Source: Bacillota bacterium (GTDB taxonomy: Bacteria > Bacillota > Clostridia > Acetivibrionales > DTU013). From it: a stretch of 64,000 nucleotides of DNA. The stretch is taken from the NCBI GenBank assembly GCA_023411575.1, contig JAEYOP010000040.1, positions 496,001-560,000 on the forward strand, read 5' to 3'. Below are positions 30,739 through 38,742 of this stretch, piece after piece (the stretch's first letter is position 1; every line of letters begins with the position of its first letter). A program made the translations under genes and the position numbers. The notes under the pieces are model-generated. The model did no database searches, was not told where the DNA came from, and was given only the letters and a program-made list of their open reading frames with translations.

Positions 30739-31467
30739 CTACTCCTGTTCCCAGTTGCTCCAGACATTCTGGACATCATCCATGTCCTCAAGGTTCTCGA
30801 TGAGTTTATCCATGAGTTCGATCTGCTTCGCGTCGGTGAGCTTGGTATAAACGGTCGGGACCATCTCTACGTCGGCTTCGAGGAAATTATAGCCTTTGGT
30901 TTCCAACGCTTCCCTTACTTTGGAGAAGTCATTGGGGTCCGTGGTGATTTCAAAGTAATCCTCTTCCGTCGAAAAATCTTCTGCACCGGCATCCAGAGCT
31001 TCCATCATCAGGTTGTCCTCAGAGACCTTTCCATCGTTTTCGATCAAAATGACGCCTTTTTTATTGAACATGAAAGAAACGCTGCCGGACTGTCCCAGGT
31101 TTCCGCCGAATTTATCGAAATAATGCCTTACGTCTCCGGCCGTCCTGTTGCGGTTGTCGGTGGCTGCTTCCACTATGACGGCAACGCCGCCCGGACCGTA
31201 GCCTTCATAGGTGATTTCCTCGTATACCGCGCCGCCTTCTTCGCCCGAAGCTTTTTTAATGCTTCTGGCTATATTATCGTTCGGCATGTTCGCCGCTTTC
31301 GCTTTCGCTATAACATCCTTCAGTCTCGAATTCGCGTCCGGATTCGGTCCGCCCGCCTTTACGGCAATGGCAATCTCCCTGCCGAGCTTGGTGAACACCT
31401 TGCCCCGCTGCGCGTCCGTCTTGCCCTTTTTGATTTTGATGTTTGCCCATTTGGAATGGCCTGACAT
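30739..31467 (-). CDS. yebC: YebC/TACO1-family translation or transcription factor
   Basis: 242 residues from ATG 31467 (GGAGG eight bases upstream). The start MSGHSKWANIKIKKGKTDA is the hallmark of the family, as are NMPNDNIARSIKK and YEGYGPGGVA. Members have been described as transcriptional regulators (PmpR) and more recently as factors relieving ribosome stalling at proline runs. Length and all three domains are normal. Single gene. Confidence 0.96.
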   Translation of the reverse strand: MSGHSKWANIKIKKGKTDAQRGKVFTKLGREIAIAVKAGGPNPDANSRLKDVIAKAKAANMPNDNIARSIKKASGEEGGAVYEEITYEGYGPGGVAVIVEAATDNRNRTAGDVRHYFDKFGGNLGQSGSVSFMFNKKGVILIENDGKVSEDNLMMEALDAGAEDFSTEEDYFEITTDPNDFSKVREALETKGYNFLEADVEMVPTVYTKLTDAKQIELMDKLIENLEDMDDVQNVWSNWEQE

Positions 31468-31646
31468 ATGTATTCCTCCAATTACAAAACTTATTTCCTG
31501 CCTGCGGAAAATATATTTACTTTTTACCAAACCTTCTGTAAAATTTATTTGGTAATTATTTACATTTTTATACATTATTAGGTTTTCCGGGAACCTGCAC
31601 ATATATGATAACACATACTTACTAAAAGATAAAGGGTGGGCTTTCG

Positions 31647-32651
31647 ATGGATTACAAGGATCTGCTTGTTGCCGCCATAATATTTATGATTCTGCTTATG
31701 GCCTCCTGCATAATACTGATCCTCCGGAACCGGGAACTCCGGCTGGAATGCGCAAGCAACGAAAAAGAAGCGCTGGAACGGCTGGATCATATGGAGGCCC
31801 TGGAAAAAGAGGTCGGCAGTCTCTCCTCCCTCTATGATGCTTCCCTGGAAGGCTGCAGGAAAAAGACCGAATTTTACGCAAACATCACCCATGAGCTGAA
31901 AACGCCGCTAAGCGTCATTCTGGGAGCAATTCAGCTTATGGAAAGAAAGCGGAACGGCCAGCCGGCTGAGGAAGACGGCACTTTGGCCAGAAACTTCAAA
32001 ATCATCCGGCACAATTGCTATAGAATGCTGCGTCTTACCAATAACCTGCTGGATCTGGCCAAAATGGAGGCCGGCTACCTCCGGCTCAAACTGACCAATT
32101 GCGATCTGGATGTCCTGCTGGACGGGATCGTGCAGTCGGTAATGCCGTATGCGGCGCAAAAACAGTTGAATCTGTACTACGGCAAGTCGGCCGTACCGGT
32201 TAAAACGGCTGTTGACATGGAAAAAATGGAGCGGATACTCCTGAATCTGCTGTCCAATTCGATCAAATTCACCGAACCGGGCGGGATGGTCAGCGTTAGC
32301 TCCTGCCTGAAGGACAACCGGATTCTGATTGCCGTAAAGGATTCCGGCATCGGCATTCCGGCGGAAATGCAGGAAGAGGTTTTCGGAAGATTCAAACAGG
32401 CCGGAAGGAACCCGGCGCTTGAAAAGGAAGGCTGCGGCATCGGGCTTTCCCTGGTGAAATCCTTCGTGGAACTGCATAACGGCAGTATAAGAGTCGAAAG
32501 CACCGGTGGCCGCGGGTCCGAATTCATTATCGACCTGCCGGTCCTGCAGGTAAATGATGCAGATGCGGACCCTGCGTCAGAGGATTATTACTTTAGGATC
32601 AAGGAAGCGGCAACTATAGAGTTTGCCGACCTGCACCCGATCGCGTCCTGA
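31647..32651 (+). CDS. Membrane sensor histidine kinase
   Basis: 334 residues. One N-terminal membrane helix (about 6-27), a short coiled coil, HisKA with His82 in NITHELKTPLSV, then an ATPase domain with N box LLNLLSNSIKF, G1 DSGIGIP and G2 GCGIGLSL. There is no sensor domain outside the membrane. The C-terminal extension of about 35 residues after the ATPase is acidic. No response regulator adjoins it, so it is an orphan kinase of the type that feeds Spo0A-like relays in spore-formers, which is inference only. Terminator directly after the stop. Confidence 0.9.
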   Translation: MDYKDLLVAAIIFMILLMASCIILILRNRELRLECASNEKEALERLDHMEALEKEVGSLSSLYDASLEGCRKKTEFYANITHELKTPLSVILGAIQLMERKRNGQPAEEDGTLARNFKIIRHNCYRMLRLTNNLLDLAKMEAGYLRLKLTNCDLDVLLDGIVQSVMPYAAQKQLNLYYGKSAVPVKTAVDMEKMERILLNLLSNSIKFTEPGGMVSVSSCLKDNRILIAVKDSGIGIPAEMQEEVFGRFKQAGRNPALEKEGCGIGLSLVKSFVELHNGSIRVESTGGRGSEFIIDLPVLQVNDADADPASEDYYFRIKEAATIEFADLHPIAS

Positions 32652-32675
32652 AGTAAAATACTATTTTACTTTTTC
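32651..32675 (+). terminator. Terminator after the orphan kinase
   Basis: AAGTAAAAT-ACT-ATTTTACTTTTTC, beginning at the stop codon. Confidence 0.75.
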
Positions 32676-32737
32676 GTCATCAGCACGGTATTCATGGGCA
32701 ATAGACTTATAGTCCTCCGACTGGTTCTCTTTCAGTT

Positions 32738-33112
32738 CTATCCCAGCGCTACCAGAACGCAGGCCTGGACGGCTGTCAGACCTTTCTCGCCGATCAGTTT
32801 CATCAACTCGTCGTCATAGGTTCCCGGCTGAAGCCAGATATATTCTATTCCAAGTCTGGCCGCCTCCTCAATGACCGGCTTTCCCCGTTTGGGCGAAACC
32901 ACCATGTCGATCACATCCGGCTTTACGGGAAGAGAAGCCAGATCGCTGTAGCATTTGCGGCCTTCAATGCTCTCATAGCCGGGATTGACCGGATATACCT
33001 CATAGCCTCTTGCCAGCAGCTTCCGGAAAATCATATTTCCATATTTCCCGGGGTCTTCGTTGGCGCCGACCACCGCCCAGATTTTTTTCTCAAGCATCGT
33101 TTCTTCAATCAT
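32738..33112 (-). CDS. CoA-binding-domain protein (YccU type)
   Basis: About 124 residues with a single Rossmann CoA-binding domain: IWAVVGANEDPGKYGNMIFRKLL near the N-terminus (cited in part), VYPVNPGYESIEGRKCYSDL and IEYIWLQPGTYDDEL. The start is uncertain: ATG 33112 is used, GTG 33154 would overlap the upstream stop and ATG 33097 is also possible. It follows the yigZ-type gene closely and is probably co-transcribed with it. Substrate unknown. Confidence 0.88.
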   Translation of the reverse strand: MIEETMLEKKIWAVVGANEDPGKYGNMIFRKLLARGYEVYPVNPGYESIEGRKCYSDLASLPVKPDVIDMVVSPKRGKPVIEEAARLGIEYIWLQPGTYDDELMKLIGEKGLTAVQACVLVALG

Positions 33113-33150
33113 ACTTTCAGGCTGCCCCGGTGTTCGTACCGGCAGCCGTT

Positions 33151-33783
33151 TCACACTCCCATCGTAATATAGTTTTTTTCACCGGCGTATGCAAAAGCCC
33201 GCGCATTGGTCGCATCGGTCAGCAAAACGCCGAAGGCTTCATATTCGTCCACGGGAACATATAAGTAAATCTCCACGCCCTGCGCGTAAACGGTATCCTT
33301 CACCTTATACCCTTTTGATGCAATAAGCGCCTGAACTTTGCCAAGGAGCGTGTAGTCCAGCGCAATCCCCGCTTCAACACACAACTGCCTCTTGATGATT
33401 CCAGCCGCTTCGATCCCCATCGCCGCGCTTTTCCCATACGCCCGGACCAGCCCGGCGGCGCCCAGCAGCGTGCCTCCGAAATATCTCGTCACCACCACGG
33501 CCACATCCTGCACGCCGAGCTTTTTGACCGCTTCAAGAACGGGCAGGCCCGCCGTTCCGGAAGGCTCGCCGTCGTCGCTGAATTTCTGCAGGGTGCTGTC
33601 GCCGCATATATAGTATGCATATACGTTATGGGTGGCATTCCAGTATTTCGATTTCAGCCCGTTGATGAAGTCATAAGCTTCCGCTTCTGAGATTACAGGC
33701 TTGACTGTAGCAATAAAACGGGATTTCTTCTCTTCCAGTTCGGCCGAAGCTTCACCCGGTACGGTCAGGTATTCCTTGCGCAT
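33151..33783 (-). CDS. yigZ: YigZ/IMPACT-family protein
   Basis: 210 residues. The N-terminal UPF0029 domain shows KSRFIATVKPV, ATHNVYAYYI, DDGEPSGTAGLPVLEAV and TRYFGGTLLGAAGLVRAY, all family marks; the C-terminal DUF1949 domain follows. Relatives act in translation control or stress response in eukaryotes; the bacterial role is not settled. First gene of a two-gene unit with the CoA-binding protein. Confidence 0.95.
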   Translation of the reverse strand: MRKEYLTVPGEASAELEEKKSRFIATVKPVISEAEAYDFINGLKSKYWNATHNVYAYYICGDSTLQKFSDDGEPSGTAGLPVLEAVKKLGVQDVAVVVTRYFGGTLLGAAGLVRAYGKSAAMGIEAAGIIKRQLCVEAGIALDYTLLGKVQALIASKGYKVKDTVYAQGVEIYLYVPVDEYEAFGVLLTDATNARAFAYAGEKNYITMGV

Positions 33784-33793
33784 TCAAAACTCC

Positions 33794-33830
33794 ATAAAAA
33801 ATAAATGATAGCAGGCAAACCCGCTATCAT
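33794..33830 (-). terminator. Terminator after the Nudix gene
   Basis: Minus strand ATGATAGCGGG-TTTG-CCTGCTATCAT then TTATTTTTTATGG. Confidence 0.8.
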
Positions 33831-33889
33831 CTATTTTACTATAAAAAAATTATTTCGCAATTGAACATCTAGCTGAGGGTAATAATATT

Positions 33890-34315
33890 CTAAACGGCTA
33901 CAGAGGTAATTTCCTTGAACATTCTGTACGACAGGTTCAGCAATGCCTTATCCTGGCTGTAGGTCACCTGCTTCATGGCCTCTTCTACATCGAAATACCC
34001 CGCATCCATGATTTTTTCCTGCTCATTGATTTTGTAATAGAGATTGTTTGACTTCATGATGTACCAGATGATTTTGTTGCAGACCGGTTTTTGACGTGTA
34101 ACGGAAAAGAATTCATAGTTTGTGTGCCCAGCTGTAGAAACGATCTCCGATGCGATATCGACTTCCTCTTTCACTCTCTTGAGAGCTACTTCATTGGATA
34201 ACTCCCCGCTTCGAATGACTCCCTTGGGGAAAACCCACTCCCCTTTTTCGTTCTTAAGGAGAAACACCTTGTTTCCGCAGAAGACAATGCCTCCCGCGCA
34301 GTTTCTGACTAACAT
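33890..34315 (-). CDS. Nudix hydrolase
   Basis: 141 residues. The Nudix box is present in slightly altered form: GELSNEVALKRVKEEVDI (about 37-54), with the REUxEE core reading RVKEEVD. Cleaves a nucleoside diphosphate linked to another group; the actual substrate is unknown. The upstream GWVFPKG-type segment (GEWVFPKGVIR) resembles those that hydrolyse dinucleoside polyphosphates. Single gene, AT-richer than the neighbouring hflX. Confidence 0.88.
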   Translation of the reverse strand: MLVRNCAGGIVFCGNKVFLLKNEKGEWVFPKGVIRSGELSNEVALKRVKEEVDIASEIVSTAGHTNYEFFSVTRQKPVCNKIIWYIMKSNNLYYKINEQEKIMDAGYFDVEEAMKQVTYSQDKALLNLSYRMFKEITSVAV

Positions 34316-34467
34316 AATAAGGTCCCTTCCTTTCAGCCGGAATGCCTGCTAGATAGCATTGGTGACATTTCCGTTATTTTATTATTATGATACCGTATTA
34401 GCCAATTTTATTCAACTTTGAGAAAAGTTCAATAGCTTATTTCTTAACTGTTTATTAACATTACTCG

Positions 34468-36288
34468 TCATGAAACTACATATTCTCGTATACTTTCTAC
34501 CTTTGACCTTTTCAGACGGACTTTGACCGTCGTCCCCTCCTGGGTGTAGTCCTGGCTCAGTACATTGCCGTTTTCATGAAGGTACGGAATCACCCATCCC
34601 GCGCTGTATGGAACCTGCAGTAGGATTTCATCCTCATCCGGCGTAAAAATCCTGGCCATTGCGTCCAGAAGCGCATCGATCCCTGTTCCGTCCAAAGCGG
34701 ATATTTCAAAGGTGCTTCCGCCATACTGCAGGGCCGCTGCCCGCTCTTTTCCGTCTACCCTGTCCACCTTGTTCAATACCGTCAGCGTCGGCTTTCCTGC
34801 GGCACCCAGCCCGGAAAGAATGTTTTCAGCCACCCGGATATGCTCCGCCGCTTCGTCGTCCGATACGTCCACCACGTGCAGCAGCAGGTCCGCCGATACA
34901 GCTTCCTCCAGGGTGGATTTGAATGCTTCGACCAGCTCATGGGGCAATTTTCGAATAAATCCGACGGTGTCCACGAGCAATATTTCCCGTCCGCCGGGCA
35001 GCACAAGCTTTCTTACGGTAGGATCCAGGGTGGCGAAAAGCTTGTCTTCCGCCAGTACGTCCGATTTGCAGAGTCTGTTCATCAGCGTGGACTTGCCTGA
35101 ATTGGTATAGCCGACAAGGGCCGCGACAGGCGTGGCATTGCGCCGTCTTCCTTCCCGCGTGAGCTCCCTCCGGCGGCCGATGGCGACCAGTTCTTCTTCG
35201 AGCAGGCTTACCCGCCTGCGGATATGCCTTCTGTCCGTCTCCAGCTTTTTCTCGCCGGGGCCTCTGGTCCCGATGCCGCCGCCGAGCCTGGAAAGCTGGC
35301 CGCCCATGCCCGTCAGCCGCGGAAGCCTGTATTTGAGCTGGGCGAGCTCCACCTGGAGCTTGCCTTCCCGCGATCTGGCCCGCTGTGCGAAAATATCCAG
35401 GATCAGCATGGTCCTGTCCAGGACCTTTGCGCCGGTGAGGGCTTCAATATTCCGGATCTGCGCGCCGGTCAGCTCCTCGTCGAAGACCAGGGTGTCCGCT
35501 CCTATGGCCTGCAGGCTCAGGCTTAATTCCTCCACCTTTCCGCGCCCTATAAAGAACGCCGCATCCCTTGCGGCTTTCCTCTGCAGCACGGCGTCCTGCA
35601 CCAGCAGCCCCGCCGTACGCGCCAGCTCGCCAAGCTCTTCGAGGGACCGTCTGGCCTCGTCGCCGGCAGGTCCCTGCCGTTCCTTGACCAGCTCCAGGCC
35701 GACCAGTATGGCTTTTTCGCCTTCCTCCACCGGATCGCCGGACCACCTGGAGAGGATTTTTTCCCGTTCATAAAGAAGTTCCATGAGATCGTTCATATCC
35801 CGGCTGTTTCTGAACGGTCCGAAGAAATCCGCGCCCCTCCTGCCATCACCGGCGCCGGCATTCGGCAGTGCGGCGGTGATGCCGGTAACCGCCCCGTCCT
35901 TGACGCCGACGGCAATCATGGCATCCATATTCAGAACCAAAAGGGAATTCACATCCACTGCGGAGAGCATGGCGTCCCCGTTCGGATGCGTATGTACGCA
36001 GCGTATTCCGGAAAGCCTGGTGGCGCCGCGCCGCCCTTCCACGGCGGACAGCGTTACGGTGCTGCTGTCGCCTATGCTGATATCCAGCACGACTCCCCGG
36101 CGGTTGATATAGGCGGCGATTTCCCTGTTGATGCTGCATGAAACGGCAGCAAGCCCGGATAAAAGCTGCTCCGGAACGAAGCTGCCGCTATCGGGCTCGA
36201 TATCGTACAGGGCGCTTAGCTGCGCCATGGTCGAAGCTTTTAAAGAATTGGTGTTGCCGCTTATTTCCTTGTCCATCATCAAACGCAC
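34468..36288 (-). CDS. hflX: HflX GTPase with an N-terminal JAMM-like domain
   Basis: 606 residues; typical HflX is about 400-430. Residues 190-606 are HflX: the N-terminal domain with FIGRGKVEEL (247-256), the long linker with GGQLSRLGGGIGTRGPGE, G1 GYTNSGKST (393-401), G3 DTVG (440-443) followed by FIRKLPHELVEAFKSTLEE, and G4 NKVD. HflX binds the 50S subunit and splits stalled ribosomes. The extra N-terminal 180 residues carry CVHTHPNGDAMLSAVD (97-112), that is His99-x-His101, seven residues, Ser109-x-x-Asp112, which equals the JAMM metalloprotease/isopeptidase pattern; Glu56 could be the missing acid. GTG start with AAGGGG upstream. GTPase call is certain, peptidase activity unproved. Confidence 0.95.
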   Translation of the reverse strand: MRLMMDKEISGNTNSLKASTMAQLSALYDIEPDSGSFVPEQLLSGLAAVSCSINREIAAYINRRGVVLDISIGDSSTVTLSAVEGRRGATRLSGIRCVHTHPNGDAMLSAVDVNSLLVLNMDAMIAVGVKDGAVTGITAALPNAGAGDGRRGADFFGPFRNSRDMNDLMELLYEREKILSRWSGDPVEEGEKAILVGLELVKERQGPAGDEARRSLEELGELARTAGLLVQDAVLQRKAARDAAFFIGRGKVEELSLSLQAIGADTLVFDEELTGAQIRNIEALTGAKVLDRTMLILDIFAQRARSREGKLQVELAQLKYRLPRLTGMGGQLSRLGGGIGTRGPGEKKLETDRRHIRRRVSLLEEELVAIGRRRELTREGRRRNATPVAALVGYTNSGKSTLMNRLCKSDVLAEDKLFATLDPTVRKLVLPGGREILLVDTVGFIRKLPHELVEAFKSTLEEAVSADLLLHVVDVSDDEAAEHIRVAENILSGLGAAGKPTLTVLNKVDRVDGKERAAALQYGGSTFEISALDGTGIDALLDAMARIFTPDEDEILLQVPYSAGWVIPYLHENGNVLSQDYTQEGTTVKVRLKRSKVESIREYVVS

Positions 36289-36320
36289 AGATTCCCCTTA
36301 TTTTTTCGCTTGTTCCCGGC

Positions 36321-36374
36321 TGGAGCTATTCCGGCCGCTGGAACTATTCCGTCTCCTGGAGCTATTCCGGCCGG
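36321..36374. repeat. Three tandem 18-bp units
   Basis: Units TGGAGCTATTCCGGCCGC, TGGAACTATTCCGTCTCC and TGGAGCTATTCCGGCCGG follow without gaps. The last unit covers the stop codon and final codons of the phosphofructokinase gene, so the repeat looks like local duplication of its 3' end towards hflX. Confidence 0.8.
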
Positions 36375-37651
36375 AAGTTCTGCGGAACGTATGCCGGCAG
36401 CTTTTTGTCGATCCATTGGACGTCAAGCCGGGCAAACCTCTGAAGCCCGCCTTCCAACTCGATTTCCGGCCAGCCTCCCTGTATGAGCGGCCGGGCGTAT
36501 TCCACAAACTCGTCGGTCACGTCGGTTCCGCCGGGCGCAAGCCACTCCTTCGGCAAAAACCGTTCCGAGTTTGCCACGACCTCCAGCCGGACCTTATCAT
36601 AAACCGCCTTGTATTCCCGGCCCGGCACCCGCAAAATGGTCGCCATCCACCCGGTTCCGTCCTCCAGCGCGATTCGGACCGCTTTCCTGCCCACTTCATA
36701 AGCCTCCTGCAGGTCCACCGGCGAGGCGTGGATCGAGGTCGATCTCTGCAAAACGCCGGGCAGCTGGCCCGTTACCTGGCCTCTCGCCCGGATTCCCCTG
36801 TCGTTCAGATAGTTTACCACCACCTGGGCGGCGGTCGTCCTGCTTGCGCCGTATTCCACATGGCCAAAGGCATCTTTGGCCTCGCCCAGGCTGCCCACGT
36901 CGAAGCCCTCGTTCACCACGACGATGCAGCGGCCGGACCGTACCAGTTCCCGGTTGACATTCTCCGCCAGCGTCTCCAGATTGTGTCCGCACTCGGCCAT
37001 ATAAAGCTGTAAGGGCATTTCTCGCAGAGGATCGGCAAGCCTTGCCGCGGCAGTAATATAGCCCGATTTCCTGCCCATCGCCTGGAATACGGAGACCGCC
37101 TCCGAGCCGCACATCCCCCTGTTCTCCTCGTTGGCATTCTGGATCAGGTGGGCCCAGTAGCGCGCCGCACTGCCATATCCGGGCGTATGGTCGATTATGG
37201 TGAATTTATCGTCTCCGATATCATTGTCGATCGTCTTGGGAACGCCCGCCACAACAAGGTCCAGCCCTCTCTCCCGGGCCAGCTTTGAAACCTTGCCCGC
37301 GGTGTCCATGGAGTCGTTTCCGCCGATATAAAAGAAATATCCGATGTCATGGGCGATCATAACATCGATGATCCTGTCGAAATCCTTTGTCTGCTGCGCT
37401 TTCAGCTTGTATCTGCACGTACCCACAGCTCCCGCCGCAGGCGTATTGCGCAGCCTTTTCAATTCCTCCGCCGGCTGCTTTCCCATATCAATGAGCTCCT
37501 CGAGGAGCACGCCTTCGATTCCGTGCCAGCCTGCATATACGGCGCCTATATGGTCAGGATAGTCAAAGCAGGCCTCTATTACCCCCTGCAGCGATGAATT
37601 TATTACTGGCGACGGTCCGCCCGACTGCGCGACCAATGCATTTTTTCCCAT
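36362..37651 (-). CDS. Phosphofructokinase, diphosphate-type
   Basis: 429 residues from ATG 37651 (GGAGG upstream). Phosphorylates fructose 6-phosphate in glycolysis. The phosphoryl-donor site reads GGNDS (110-114) instead of GGDGS, with Asp at the position that is Gly in ATP enzymes, and the catalytic loop reads PKTIDND (138-144) with Lys in place of Gly. Both changes are the recognised signs of PPi-dependent enzymes, so the reaction is probably reversible and uses PPi. The donor call is by motif only. C-terminal end lies in the 18-bp repeat. Confidence 0.92.
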   Translation of the reverse strand: MGKNALVAQSGGPSPVINSSLQGVIEACFDYPDHIGAVYAGWHGIEGVLLEELIDMGKQPAEELKRLRNTPAAGAVGTCRYKLKAQQTKDFDRIIDVMIAHDIGYFFYIGGNDSMDTAGKVSKLARERGLDLVVAGVPKTIDNDIGDDKFTIIDHTPGYGSAARYWAHLIQNANEENRGMCGSEAVSVFQAMGRKSGYITAAARLADPLREMPLQLYMAECGHNLETLAENVNRELVRSGRCIVVVNEGFDVGSLGEAKDAFGHVEYGASRTTAAQVVVNYLNDRGIRARGQVTGQLPGVLQRSTSIHASPVDLQEAYEVGRKAVRIALEDGTGWMATILRVPGREYKAVYDKVRLEVVANSERFLPKEWLAPGGTDVTDEFVEYARPLIQGGWPEIELEGGLQRFARLDVQWIDKKLPAYVPQNFRPE

Positions 37652-37815
37652 ATGCCGCCCTCCGTTTGTTCCGGTTTTGAAATCCATTATACCACATCGG
37701 CGGGGATTCTATCAAAATTCCCGGCAATCGGAAGCAGATCATTTTATGTTAATGGAAATTGTGGCAATACCGATATACGGATAAAGGACTATCTTCATTT
37801 AAGGAGAAAAACGCC

Positions 37816-38742
37816 ATGGACGGCACTGTTTTAATCATGGATTATTCCGCATACGAGCGCCAGAAAGTGCGCCACATACTGGACAAGATCGGCAGCTTCA
37901 ACATTGTCGAAGTGGGAGGCATCGGCCAGTTCATGCTGCTGGATCTGGATTTCATGGACGCGAAGCTTGTCCTGCTGGACCTGTCTTTTCCGACCGAGAA
38001 CGACGGCTTTTCCGCGCTGAGAAGGATCCGGGCCTCCGATATTAAAAATGTGCCGGTGATCGTTGTTTCCCGCTCCGACAAACATGAGCTGAAAACACAG
38101 GCCCTGAGCTATTCGGTCAACGACTATATTGTGAAGCCGTACCAGGTAAAGCGGCTGGAAAGCTCAATCCGGAGTTTTATCCGTATTACGAGCAATTTTC
38201 ATTACAACACCTCCAACATCGAAGATATCCGGATGAGCTTCGACGATTACGTGGAGCGGGAAATCAAATACTCCAAGCGTACAAGGAATCCTCTGTCCTT
38301 CATTTTGATAACGACCCTGCAGCTGCAAAACGGCTCGGAAGGCGAAGTAAAACCCGGGTCCGAAAATACGGCTTTGATTTATTCCATAGCCGTCCAAAAG
38401 GCAAAAGAATCCCTGCGCGCAACCGATATGATCGTACTCAGCAACGAACGGGACGTCATCATCGTACTGCCCTGCACCAACGAAGTCGGAGCCAAGCTGG
38501 TGTGCGAAAAAATCAGTGCCCAGATGGAACCGGAGTTGGAGCGGATCAATGCGAGCAGGAATGAATACATATACCCTGTTTATGTAACCTATCCGAAAGA
38601 TGGGGACAGCTTTCAGCTCTTAATGGAAACCGCCTTTAAAAAGGTGTCGGACAAGGAGATGCTGGAAAAGATCGTTTCCATACCGACCGGCACAAGGAAT
38701 TACGCGGACAGGAGTTATAGCAAATACAACCGGTACTTCTAG
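37816..38742 (+). CDS. Response regulator with a degenerate GGDEF-like output domain
   Basis: 308 residues from ATG 37816 with AAGGAG nine bases upstream. The receiver domain (about 1-120) has Asp9 and the phospho-acceptor Asp56 in LVLLDLSFP and Lys in IVKPYQ. The second domain (about 150-290) has the fold pattern of a GGDEF domain (ATDMIVLSNERDVIIVLPCTN), but the active-site GGDEF is replaced by NERDV-type residues and no RxxD inhibitory site is seen. It therefore should not make cyclic di-GMP and may act by contact. It converges on the methylase gene, the stop codons overlapping by four bases. Confidence 0.8.
   Translation: MDGTVLIMDYSAYERQKVRHILDKIGSFNIVEVGGIGQFMLLDLDFMDAKLVLLDLSFPTENDGFSALRRIRASDIKNVPVIVVSRSDKHELKTQALSYSVNDYIVKPYQVKRLESSIRSFIRITSNFHYNTSNIEDIRMSFDDYVEREIKYSKRTRNPLSFILITTLQLQNGSEGEVKPGSENTALIYSIAVQKAKESLRATDMIVLSNERDVIIVLPCTNEVGAKLVCEKISAQMEPELERINASRNEYIYPVYVTYPKDGDSFQLLMETAFKKVSDKEMLEKIVSIPTGTRNYADRSYSKYNRYF

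Noticed and set aside
36321..36374. Short CRISPR array
   Set aside because: Units are contiguous 18-bp tandem repeats without spacers and overlap a coding 3' end; no cas genes nearby.
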